A DNA stretch of 64,000 nucleotides from Isoetes taiwanensis (taxonomy: Eukaryota > Streptophyta > Lycopodiopsida > Isoetales > Isoetaceae). Numbering within the stretch: position 1 is the stretch's first letter; each line of letters opens with the position of its first letter. The stretch covers positions 184,001 to 248,000 of the forward strand of contig JAJEKV010000060.1 in NCBI GenBank assembly GCA_021234155.1. The letters run 5' to 3'. The notes beneath the pieces were generated by a model. It made no database searches. It was not told where the DNA came from and worked only from the letters and a program-made list of their open reading frames with translations. Position numbers and translations under genes: made by a program. Positions 33,334 to 44,000 of this stretch are shown here, in pieces.

Positions 33334-34069
33334 TGTGAAATATAGAGCACAGAGATTAGAATTTAAATCTTCTACACAATCAAATCCAGTCCCAGTCTTG
33401 TAATTATTTAAACTTGTATGACAACCAGCTTCAACCTTCTAGCATTTCACACAATGATATCAATGCATTTAGACATCTTATTTAACATCATTGTTATTGT
33501 TATAAAAAATAACAATAACAACTATTGAAATGACTATTCTCAATGTTAATATGTAGTGCACTGTTCATTCAGTAAAATCACGAATTATGCAATACATATT
33601 ACAAGCTGCAAACCGATTTAATGTCAGACCTTTTATTAATACTGAACCGGCCGATCGGATCAAAGGAGCACCGACCACCCCCATCTGATCATACTCATTG
33701 TTTTTAAATTAGTAATCCTAACCGAACGCAGTCAGTTTAGGATCAGGCATGGCTCCATCGAGTTCACAATGTCGGATTCCATTGGACCGAAAATACATTT
33801 TCTAACTTTAGTCGTAAACCTATAAACAGGTTAAATATCTTTTTTTTTTTTAATTGAAGGCTTAAGTATGTATTAAAAGTATATGATAACGTACATGGTT
33901 CCAAAAAAGCTATAATCCTTTTTTGAAAAAAAAAGAGACCTTTAGGAAAGGGTAGGTCGGAAACCCTGATAAGTTAAACTGACCAAAGACGTAACAGAAT
34001 TATAAGTTTCTGGTAGTTCCAAACAGTTTCAAGCAGTTAGAAAATTTGAAAAATCTGGAAGGGCAGTGA

Positions 34070-34417
34070 TCAATGCTCGCCCGAGTATCTCCTTTTCTTG
34101 GGCTCCCTTTTGGAATGGTCTTTCCTTCCCATGCCCTTGTTGGCAACAATGAACAGGCAGTAAGGGCAATTGCACATATGGGCCTTCCCTGGATTGAATC
34201 TGTCTTTTTTATCCTTGGCAGTACACAGAATGTATCTTCTTTCATCCAAGTAAGCAGTGTAGGCACAGTTGCATTGACAGTTATCCCCATGCTCGTTTGG
34301 TATTTCCACCCCAAATTGTGTTAGCCATTGCGATTCAAGATGAAGATTCATCCTTCTCCACTTCAATCTTTTGAACATGATCAGAGTGTTTCCTGCACAC
34401 AAAAGCAAAATTGACAT
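34070..34417 (-). CDS. Cys-rich small ORF at LINE 2 3' end
   Basis: Counterpart of 4094-4483. Shared features are KLKW-like RLKWRR, then CQCNC, DERR, AKDKKDRFNPGKAHMCNCPY and a basic GMGRK tail. It lies about 20 nt after the stop of the zf-RVT frame, in the same relative frame as in LINE 1. A TTTTGTGTGCAG acceptor-like sequence precedes it. Confidence 0.5.
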   Translation of the reverse strand: MSILLLCAGNTLIMFKRLKWRRMNLHLESQWLTQFGVEIPNEHGDNCQCNCAYTAYLDERRYILCTAKDKKDRFNPGKAHMCNCPYCLFIVANKGMGRKDHSKREPKKRRYSGEH

Positions 34418-34436
34418 TAGATAAAGGAATTAGGAC

Positions 34437-35988
34437 TTAGTTCTGATTCCCGAAGATTTCCAAAACCCAATTTATATCATACTGGGCTTGCTTAATAATT
34501 GCATTGGGCCAGATGATTTCTTCCTTAAAGATCAGGGTATTCCTTCCTTTCCACATTCTCCAAAGAAGAATGTATCTCCTCCATTCCACTGGGTTCTCAG
34601 GGAAAATAATTTCTTCAATTTGCATGTTAGCCAATCCAGAATATTCAACTCGAAGATTCGCGACTCCAAAATCCATTCGCCCATAGACAATTTTTAAATA
34701 AGTGTTCTTCATCTTCCCCGATCCCTCGCATACACCTAACACATATATTAGAATCAGACATGTTTAGCCTCCATCTTTTTCTGTTTGTGGCTAAAGCTTT
34801 GTGCCATAGCTGCCACATAAAGGCCTTGATCTTTGGATGAATTGGACTCTTCCACATGAATCTCAGGTTCCTAGAGACTCTGTCTGGATCAATGTTCCAT
34901 TTTCTGTGAATAGAATTCTCTTGGCCTCTATTGAGATACCTATAGGCCAAGTTTACTCTGTATCCACAGAATTCATTGATGTGCCAAAGAATATCTGTGT
35001 CATGCCAAACCCCTGCTGCCAACCTTTGGGTGATACTGTTAAAAAGCTGTCTGGAGTCATCTCCTAAATTTGCAATGCTGGAATCCTGATAAACAAAATT
35101 ATCAGTAATGTCCCTTATATAAATAATTCCCTTACTGGTCCATTGCTTGGCTAGAGTTGGGAAATTAGTTTGTGACAGTACTGTGGTCATCCGTAATGAG
35201 AGAGGGACTCAGAAGATTGGTTGATCTTGAGAAAGACCTTCCTTCCATGTATACATACCCTTTACCTTTTGCCATGCCCTGATCCACTTTTTGATAATCA
35301 AAGGTACTGTATTTGGGATGGTAAAGTCAAAGTAAATGCTGTGAGGCAGCTGCATTTTGAGATTCCTCCAGCCGAAAGGGTGGCATTTTTGACATAATGG
35401 GAGATAAGAATGCTCATGTGGTGCTTGATTTGGTTATTACACGCTCTGTAAAAGTACTTGGCGGCCTAAAAGCAATTGCCTGTTTCTCAATATTAATAAC
35501 TCCCTGACCTCCCAACTTTTTGTGCTTGCAACATTCTTCCATTGAGATAGGAATCCAACACCTCCCCGCTTGACCCTCCCGCAATAAACCTACCAATGAT
35601 ACCTTGCATTTTGGTGGAGAACCTTCTTAGGGGCCACCATAATGGAGGATTGATAAACCTGAGAGGAGGAGATGACCGAATTTGCCAAAATGGCTCTCCC
35701 ATTTTTAGAAAGGAATTTAGAATTAAGAGAGTCTACTTTTCTGTAAAATTTATCAATCAAGTCATCCCAAAGTTCACAAGCATTAGTTCTAATAGCATAG
35801 GGGATGCCTAAAATCTTAGTCTTAGTAGTGGGAGAGAGGTACATACAACCCAAGTTTGTAGCTGCTTGCTCACCCTCATCTTGATGCCTTGAGATGAGCT
35901 TGGTCTTGGCAGGGTTGATTCTGCATCCCGAGCACTTACCAAAATCTTCTAGAATAGTCTGAGTGTGCTGAATGGAGTGTGCTTCCAA
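34437..35988 (-). pseudogene. LINE 2 RT C-terminus and zf-RVT-like domain
   Basis: The partial RT (35590-35988; GCRINPAKTKLIS, LGIPYAIR, LNSKFLSKNGRAILANSVIS) is followed, after frameshifts, by SPIHPKIKAFMWQLWHKALA and a CVRCMRGIGEDEEHLFKNC zinc segment (34645-35190), ending with ILLWRMWKGRNTLIFKEEII (34437-34742). Same domains and order as LINE 1. Inactive. Confidence 0.85.
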
Positions 35989-36197
35989 ATGGAGAAAGAG
36001 AAAAGTGTCATCTGCAAAGTGAACATTTAATAATTCTCCTTCTTCCTGAGAGGGTAGACTAAGCCCTTTGATTAGATGTAAATCTCAGGTTAAATATCAT
36101 AATGTAAAATCGCCCAAGTAAATATAACCTTGCTTTAACCTTTGTAACTCAACATAGCTTCTGCTTATGATAAATTCGAACACGAACATAGGCTTTT

Positions 36198-36719
36198 TCA
36201 CATTCTCCTTTCATGTTCTGGATTTATCTCTGAATCCTTGTGATCTCCTGTAATTACTTCTTCAATGCCAAGCTCCTTCTGCAATTTCATAAATCTGTGT
36301 ACTGGTAAAAGTTTAGTGAAAATATCTGTTGTTTGTTCATTTGTACACTTGTATTCAACTCTTATGTATCCTCTGGCCACCATGTCTCTGATATAGTGCA
36401 CATGTATTTCTATGTGTTTAGTCCTTTCATGAAGGACTGGATTTTTTGTGATTGCTAAACAGCTCATACTGTCAATGTACAAAGTAGTTGGTCCTTTCTG
36501 AATAGCACCCAACTCATTCAATAATCTCCTTGCCCAAATGATTTCTCTAGCAGTCAACGAAGCAACATTGTATTCTGCCTTAGCAGTAGACATGGCGATG
36601 CATCCTTGCTTTTTGCTCCTCCATGCAACACAGCTACCTCCAACCTTTAAAACATATCCTGAGGTGGATTGTCTTGAGTCCAGATCTCCTCCCCAATCTG
36701 CATCCGAGTATGCTGTCAA
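36198..36719 (-). pseudogene. Copia A RNase H
   Basis: 173-aa open frame with AYSDADWGGDLDSRQSTSGY (catalytic Asp), MSTAKAEYNVASLTAREIIW (Glu), LYIDSMSCLAITKNPV (Asp) and RTKHIEIHVHYIRDMV (His). These are the standard copia RNase H motifs, intact, for removing template RNA. Confidence 0.9.
36203..36212 (-). promoter_or_regulatory. Copia A polypurine tract
   Basis: AAAGGAGAAT-type purine run on the minus strand directly before the 3' LTR start TGTGAAAAAG. Confidence 0.6.
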
Positions 36720-36742
36720 TTCAAGATCATCATTTGAAAAAG

Positions 36743-38139
36743 TTAGCCCTCTATTTTGTGACCCCTAACACAGAAATGATTATTTTCCTTAAATAGGTAC
36801 AGATTGCCATCGTTCTGTAATTTCTCAAACCCTTGCTCTTTGAGAAACTTGTCAATACACAAGTACCATTGTCTAGCAGACTGCTTCATCCCATACACGG
36901 CCTTTTTAAGTTTCCACACTTTGCCTTCTCCTTGCTCAAACCTAGGGGCCTGCTGCATATAGATCTCCTCGTCAAGTTTTGCATTTAGGAAAGCAGTTTG
37001 CACATATCCATATGGTGCACTTCTAAATTTAAGGCATTTGCAAACGCAAGTAAGATCCTGAGACTTGTGAGCTTCACAATAGGAGAAAAAGTTTCCTCGA
37101 AATCTATCCCTTTCCTCTGCGAGAAACTCTGTGCTACCAGCCTTGCTTTATATCTTTTCTCGCCATTATTTCCTAACTTCACCTTGAAGATCCACTTGTT
37201 TCCTACTATGTTTCTCCCATTTGGTTTCTCAACCACATCATAAGTTTCAGTCCTCTCAAAGGACTCCATTTTACACTCCATTGCTCGTCTCCATTCTTTT
37301 GCATTTTCTCCTCGCATCGCATGTTCAAAGTCCTTGGGTACATCAGGATCTAAGATAGCCATTATTTCATTGATTTCAATCGGCTCCTTTTGCAACCTTT
37401 TGCTAGTTCCTTCCTCGTTCCTTCCATATTCTCCTTCATTGATCCCTTTATTTCCATCTCTTAAAATTTCTACTTCTGTGCGCCTTCTATTTCTTCTTCC
37501 CTTTTCTTTATCTAGTTCGTTTGAATGCATGTTACTGACTTCAGTCTGCTCTCTAGATTCTAAACCAGATTCGTCTACATCTGAATCTTCAACATCAAAT
37601 CTTACCATTTCACTATTTTTGTCCTTCATGTCAACAAAAAGAGTGCTTCTGTCATCCAAGCTTTTTCTATTATTGTATAAAATGTCCTCATTAAATCTGA
37701 CATCTCTACTTACCAGTATTCTCCTGTTTTTTGGATCAAAAATCATGTAGCCCTTGGACATGTCACGATATCCAACTAAATATCCCAACACTGATCTATC
37801 ATCCAGATTTTTCCTAAGTTCCTTTGGGATATGTGCAAAACAAATGCAACCAAAAGCTTTTAGAAAATCATACCTTACTTGTTTGTTGCTCCACAGTCGC
37901 TCTGGAATTTCTCCTTGGATGCTAGATGATGGCAACAGGTTTTGGATGCACACTACCGTCTTCACAGCTTCCTCCCATAGATAATTGGGCAACCCGCAAT
38001 GTTTGAGCATTGATCTAACTCCGTCTAGAATGGATCTGTTCTTCCTCTCAGCAACTCCGTTTTGCTGAGGCGTATGGCTGCAAGTGACTTGTCGCCTAAT
38101 TTCCTGTGTCCTGCAATAATTCTTAAACACATTGTTCAC
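36743..38139 (-). pseudogene. Copia A integrase C-terminal part and partial RT
   Basis: 36985-38139 holds the integrase end (SHTPQQNGVAERKNR with the catalytic Glu, then LPNYLWEEAVKTVVCIQN) and the RT start (NKWIFKVKL, KARLVAQSFSQRKGIDFEET). 36743-37003 continues with TAFLNAKLDEEIYMQQAP and KKAVYGMKQSARQWY. The following RT segment with the YVDD catalytic box is absent: sequence jumps from about NNHFCV to the RNase H region. Copy B has the same gap, so the deletion predates the duplication. Frameshift near 37000. Confidence 0.9.
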
Positions 38140-38161
38140 ATATTCCCCACCTCTATCGAAT

Positions 38162-38618
38162 CTAGGGACACTTGATTTTTCTGCCAGTATCTCTTTCTGC
38201 TTCGGCCTCGAAAAGTCTGAACGCCTTGTATGCTTGATCCTTGGTCCTGAGAAAATAACATCTTGTTCTTCTTGAATGATCGTCTATGAACGTAATGAAG
38301 TATCTCCTGCCACACATGCTTCTGACGTTCAAGGGATCACAGAGGTCAGTATGAACCAAGTCAAGTAAGTTTTCTGCTGTCTACAGTTCTTCTTAAAGGA
38401 AGTCTGGCACCTTTTCCTAGCATACAACCACGGCACATGAAATTGTCATTTTCTGCTGTAAAAATCAGCCCTTCTTTTGCCAATTGTTTTATGTTATCTA
38501 AATGTGTGTGTCCCAGTCTTTCATGCCACAATTTAATGGTTGGGAAATGGACTGAATTTATATTTCCAGAATTATTGCAAAAGCCAAACAAATTGCCAAA
38601 TCGTTTAGCTAAAATCAT
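38162..38618 (-). pseudogene. Copia A GAG-pre-integrase and integrase core
   Basis: LWHERLGHTHLDNIKQLAKE and FMCRGCMLGK give the HHCC zinc-binding part (38361-38618). Then VHTDLC and YFITFIDDHSRRTRCYFLRT carry the two catalytic Asp of the DDE core (38162-38359). One or two frameshifts separate the pieces. Confidence 0.9.
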
Positions 38619-38976
38619 TCAAGTAGATTTTACATAAAAGTTTGTCAAAACAAACTCTATAGCCCATATCCACTAGCTGACTGATCGAAATCAAATTTCT
38701 AACTATATTAGATATGCATAAGACATTGCTTAGATTGACAACTTGACCATTCAAATCAAAAACTTCCAAAATTCCGGACTCCTCCACCTGCTGCAACTCT
38801 CCATCACCCATCTGCACGTAAAAACCACTTCTTTTCCTGCTTTCTTTGAGAATATCAGTAGTTCTGACTACTAATCTCTCAGCTCCACTATCTAGTACAA
38901 GTATGTCATCATTTTTGTTAGTTTCCTTTTCAGAAATAGTGCAAATAACATTATTTGTTACCTCTGCACTGGTCAT
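38605..38976 (-). pseudogene. Copia A aspartic protease
   Basis: ILVLDSGAERLVVRTTDIL contains the DSG active site (the usual form is DSGA-H-). It cuts the polyprotein. It overlaps the end of the zinc-knuckle segment in another frame. Confidence 0.85.
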
Positions 38977-39930
38977 TTTCTTCAGGACTCGCTTCTTGTG
39001 CCAAATTCACGCGGGCAGTATTTTCATTTCTTGCTTTGTACGTGTTACTCTTTCCTCTTACAGCAGAATTACTACCCTTACCTTTGTTCCTTGCTGAACC
39101 CTTTGGACTCGGACAGGCTGATGATATGTGACCAAAACCTTCACAATTATAACACCTGCTCTCCTTCTCCTTTGTCTTGGGACAATTGCTCTTTAGATGC
39201 CTGTATGCTTTGCAGATGAAGCAAGGTCCAAGCTTGCTCTTCTCAAATCGTCCTCTCCTCTTTCCTGCATAAAGAACTTCTGCAGTTTCTTCTTCCTCCC
39301 CTTTAATTATTTTCCTCTGTTCAATTTCAGTTCTGATCATTGATTCAACTTTTTCTCTATTCCTAGCAACACTCTTACTAGTGTAGAGAGCTGTTCAAAC
39401 TCAGAGAAAGCACGAGACAAAGAAAGTACATGGAAATCTTTGGTTATGGGAATTCCAGCAGCTTCCATATCAGCAACAATATTGTCATATTTTTGAAAAA
39501 AAAGTGTCAGATTGTCTTCTTCTCTGAACTTCAGCTTCCTCAGCTCCCTATCCAACATCTCAATTTGTGAAGAGTTTTTTACCTCATAAGTTTTGAGCAG
39601 AAAATTCCACATTTGTTTTGGCGACTTTCCTTTGAGCTTGAACATGATACTTGAACTAAGCTTGCTTGAGATGATACATCTCGCCTGCTGAGCCCTTTTT
39701 GCAATGCTTCCACTAGTTCCAGTTCCAGCATGTACAGATTCTTCACTTGCAGCATTACCTCCTGAGGTTTCACTGCTTTCATCTTCATCTCGTTCAACTC
39801 CTTCAACGAGATCCCAAAGATCTACAACCAACAACACATCTTTCATCCTCTCCTTCCATGCTTGGAAGCCAGCTTCTCCTTGAAATGTTTCTACTCCACT
39901 CAACAAGGAGGATCCAAGTCTGGTTGCCAT
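38951..39930 (-). pseudogene. Copia A gag with two zinc knuckles
   Basis: Starts MATRLGSSLL at 39930, a few bases from the primer-binding site. A capsid-type UBN2 region (39337-39930) has KAQQARCII-like and MWNFLLKTYE motifs. A second frame (38951-39340) has two perfect CX2CX4HX4C knuckles, CFICKAYRHLKSNC and CYNCEGFGHISSAC, for RNA packaging. The frameshift near 39340 separates them. Confidence 0.88.
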
Positions 39931-39936
39931 TAGTTA

Positions 39937-39948
39937 GCTCTGATACCA
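39937..39948 (-). promoter_or_regulatory. Copia A primer-binding site
   Basis: The complement reads TGGTATCAGAGC (initiator tRNA-Met), one base from the LTR end TATTTCACA. Confidence 0.9.
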
Positions 39949-40469
39949 ATGTGAAATATAGAGCACAGAGATTAGAATTTAAATCTTCTACACAATCAAA
40001 TCCAGTCCCAGTCTTGTAATTATTTAAACTTGTATGACAACCAGGTTCAACCTTCTAGCATTTCACACAATGCTATCAATGCATTTAGACATCTTATTTG
40101 ACATCATTATTATAAAAAACAACAACCATTGAAATGACTATTCTCAATGTTAATATGTAGTGCACTGTTCATTCAGTAAAATCACGCATTATGCAATACA
40201 TATTACAAGCTGCAAACCGATTTAACATCAGACCTTTTGTTAATACTGAACCGGCCGATCGGATCAAAGGAGCACCGGCCACCCCATCTGATCATACTCA
40301 TTGTTTTTAAATTAGTAATCCTAACCGAACGCAGTCGGTTTAGGATCAGACATGGCTCCATCGAGTTCACAATGCTGGATTCCATTGGACCGAAAATACA
40401 TTTTCTAACTTTAGTCTTAAACTTATAAACAGGTTAAATATCATAATGTAAAATCGCTAAGTAAATATA

Positions 40470-41096
40470 CATTAGAGGTTTGGTGGAGTCTATTAACGCC
40501 CTTGTAAGCCATTCCCAAATTTGGATTTTAGTTGGTACCCGAACCTGCAGGTAAAAAAGCCCCCACGAACCTCAACCGAACCTCAGCCCTGGAGCAACCG
40601 AACCTGGTAAACGTCATTATTACTTGTTGTTTTACCTATTACTCTAAATCCCTCCCTCCCCACCTTCCTGACCTAACCGGTTACAAGGAGAAGCCGAAGG
40701 ACGCCCCAAGAATGCCTCACAAATTGGGCTACCAAAAGCTTTGGAGGGCATTTCGACTTAGTTTGATGTCAATCCTCGCCAACCGGCGCGAATTTCTACT
40801 TTTCCTTCGTATTTTGACGGCGAATTGCATCAATTTGGTCGCCGGACCGCGGAGCTCGGAGTTTATCACGCCGACTCAATTCGGACCTATGGCAGAGGTA
40901 ATCGGTTTCTATTAATTTCGCCAATGACAATGAGTAATTCGTTTTTTGAATACGGTAAACTCGAAAAGGCCAATTCGGTGGAGGTGCCCAAGAACCGCTT
41001 GCCTCTACAAAAATCAATAATATAATCTGAAGGAATGGTGTCGATGAGAATGCTCTTCGAGTTTATGCAATGAATATTGATCTCGGCGCTGCGGGG
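40470..41096 (+). repeat. Duplicated left end of the 16.6-kb insertion
   Basis: Begins CATTAGAGGTTTGG at the LTR break and matches 46020-46644. It contains the first coding part of the inward gene (HQFGRRTAELGVYHADSIRT, FLLISPMTMSN) but is cut off at 41096 by the duplication junction, so it is a promoter-plus-N-terminus fragment. Confidence 0.8.
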
Positions 41097-44000
41097 GTTC
41101 ATCGACATTTGTGAAATATAGAGCACGTAGATTAGAATTTAAATCTTCTACACAATCAAATCCATTCCACCTTTGTAATTATTTAAACTTGTATGACAAC
41201 CATCTTCAACCTTCTAGCATTTCACACAATGATATCAATGCATTTAGACATCTTATTTAACATCATTGTTATTGTTATAAAAAATAACAACTATTGAAAT
41301 GACTATTTCAATGTTAATATGTAGTGCAATCGCTCATTCAAGAAAAATCACCGAATTATGCAATACATATTACAAGTCGCAAAACCGATTTAATGTCGAC
41401 CTTTATTAATATTGAACCTACGATCGGATCAAAGGAGCAACCGACCACCCCCATCCGATCATACTCATTGTTTTAAATTAGTAATCCTAACCGAACGCAA
41501 ATGCAGTTTAGGATCGCATGGCTCCATCGAAGTTCACAATGCTCGGATTCCATTGGACCGAAAATACATTTTCTAACTTTAGTCGTAAAACCTATAAACA
41601 AAGTTAAATATCATAATGTAAAAATCGCCCAAGTAAATATAACCTTGCTTTTAACCTTTTGTAACTCAACATAGCTTCGCTATGATAAATTCAACACTAA
41701 CATAGGCTTTTTCACATTCTCCTTTCATGTTCGATTTATCTCCTCAATCCTTGTGATCTCCTCGTAATACTACTTCTTCAATGCCAAGCTCCTTCGCAAT
41801 TTCATAAATCGTGTAATCGGTAAAACTTTAGTGAAAATATCTCTGTTGTTTGTTCATTTGTACACTTGTATTCAACTCTTATGTATCCTCCGCCACCATG
41901 TTCCCCGATATAGTGCACATGTATTTCTATGTGTTTAGTCCTTTCATGAAGGACTGGATTTTTGTGATTGCTAAACAAACATCATAATTGTCAATGTACA
42001 AAGTAGTTGGTCCTTTCCTCAATAGCACCCAACTCATTCAATAATCTCCTTGCCCAAATGATTTCTCTAGCAAATAACGAAGCAACATTGTATTCTCGCC
42101 TTTAGCGATGATACATGGCGATGCATCCTTGCTTTTTGCTCCTCCATGCAACACACAAATGTTACCTCCAACCTTTTTAAACATATCCCCAGGTGGATTG
42201 TCTTGAGTCCAGATCTCTCCCCAATCAGATCCGAGTATGTCATTGTCAATTCAAGATCATCATTTGAAAAGTTAGCCCTCTATTTTGTGACCCCTAACAC
42301 GGGGAATGATTATTTTCCTTAAATAGGTACAGACACATCGCTCGTAATTTCAAACCCTTGCTCTTTGAGAAACTTGTCAATACACAAGTACCATTGTCTA
42401 GCAGATGACTTCATCCCATACACGGCCTTTTTAAGTTTCCACACTTTGCCTTCTCCTTGCTCAAAACCTAGGGGCCTGCCGTGATATAGATCTCCTCGTC
42501 AAGTTTTGCATTTAGGAAAGCGGTTTGCACATATCCATATGGTGCACTTCTAAATTTAAAGGCATTTGCAAACGCAGTAAGATCCCCGAGACGTGTGAGC
42601 TTCACAATGGGAGAAAAGTTTCCTCGAAATCTATCCCTTTCCTCTGCGGAAACTTCATGCTAACACCTTTGCTTTATATCTTTTCTACTTCCATTATTTC
42701 TAACTTCACCTTGAAAGATCCACTTGTTTCCTACTATGTTTCTCCCATTTGGTTTCTCAACCACATCATAAGTTTCAGTCCCTCAAAAAGGACTCCATTT
42801 TACACCCATTGCTCGTCTCCATTCTTTGCATTTTCTCCTTCGACGATGTTCAAAGTCCTTGGGTACATCGGATCTAAGATAGCCATTATTTCATTGATTT
42901 CAATCGGCTCCTTTTGCAACCTTTTGCTAGTTCCTTCCCTCGTTCCTTCCATATTCTCTTTCATTGATCCCTTTATTTCCATCTCTTTAAAATTTCTACT
43001 TCAATTTCTTCTATTTCTTCTTCTTCCCCCTTTCTTTATCTAGTTCGCTTTGAATGCATGTTACCGACTTCATCTGCTCTCTAGATTCTAAACCCGAGAT
43101 CGTCACATCCAATCTTCAACATCAAATCTTACCATTTCACTATTTTTGTCCTTCATGTCAACAAAAAGAGTGCTTCAGTCATCCAAGCTTTTTCTATTAT
43201 TGTATAAAATGTCCTCATTAAATCTGACATCTCTACTTACCAAGATTCTCCTTTTTGATCAAAAAATCACCAGAGCCCTTGGACATGTCACGATATCCAA
43301 CTAAATATCCCAACACCGATCTATCATCCGTGATTTTTCCTAAGTTCCTTTGGGATATGTGCAAAACAAATGCAACCAAAAGCTTTTAGAAAATCATACC
43401 TTACTTGTTTGTTGCTCCACAGTCGCTCTGGAATTTCTCCTTGGATGCTAGATGATGGCAACAGGTTTTGGATGCACACTACCGTCTTCACGCCTTCCTC
43501 CCATAGATAATTGGGCAACCCGCAATGTTTGAGCATTGATCTAACTCCGCTCTAGAATGGATTCTCTTTTCCTCGCCAAGAACTCCGCTTTTGTTTGAGG
43601 CGATGGTCGCAAAGTGACTTGTCGCCTAATTTCCCCTGGTCTCCCAATAATTCTAAACACATTGTTCACATATTCCCCACCTCTATCGAATCTAGGGACA
43701 CTTGATTTTTCTCGCCGAAGATCTCTTTCTCGCTGACCTCGAAAAAGTCCCGGAACGCCTTGTATGCTTGATCCTTGGTCCTGAGAAAATAACATCTTGT
43801 TCTTCTTGAATGATCGTCTATGAACGTAATGAAGTATCTCCTGCCACACATGCTTCTGACGTTCAAGGGACCACAGAGGTCAGTATGAACCAAGTCAAGT
43901 AAGTTTTCTCGGCCTACTTCTTCTTAAAGGAAGTCCTGCACCTTTTCCTAGCATACAACCACTCCACATGAAATTGTCATTTCTGCTGTAAAAATCAGCC

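Larger units (their letters stand above)
33840..36085 (-). mobile_element. LINE 2, 5'-truncated, inside copia LTR
   Basis: 2246 bp, with a 10-T run at the left (the A tail on the minus strand). Flanked by a 13-bp target duplication CAGGTTAAATATC (33827-33839 and 36086-36098). The second copia unit has the uninterrupted LTR sequence (with AAAGTTAAATATC at this point). The element is cut off within RT just before the FADD box, typical of incomplete target-primed reverse transcription. Confidence 0.92.
33334..40469 (-). mobile_element. Copia retrotransposon, copy A
   Basis: A Ty1/copia element in order LTR, gag, protease, integrase, RT, RNase H, LTR on the minus strand. LTRs start TGTGAAAAAGCC and end TATTTCACA in element direction. 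The 3' LTR (33334-33839 plus 36099-36202, 610 bp) is split by a LINE. The 5' LTR (39950-40469) lacks its outer 80 bp because a large insertion split it; the missing piece lies at 62664-62741. The coding region has frameshifts and lost the RT active-site segment. Confidence 0.92.
33321..41096. repeat. Tandem duplication, unit A (copia plus flank)
   Basis: It and 41097-46644 both start at GTTCATCGACATT and end in the same segment of the 16.6-kb insertion (GAATATTGATCTC...GGGG). Unit A additionally holds a LINE. The junction is direct at 41096/41097 with at most one base of microhomology. Confidence 0.85.

Noticed and set aside
37334-37750. Plus-strand frames over copia coding sequence (also at 42525, 38437, 39747)
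   Set aside because: Antisense shadows of the copia polyprotein, with no independent motifs.
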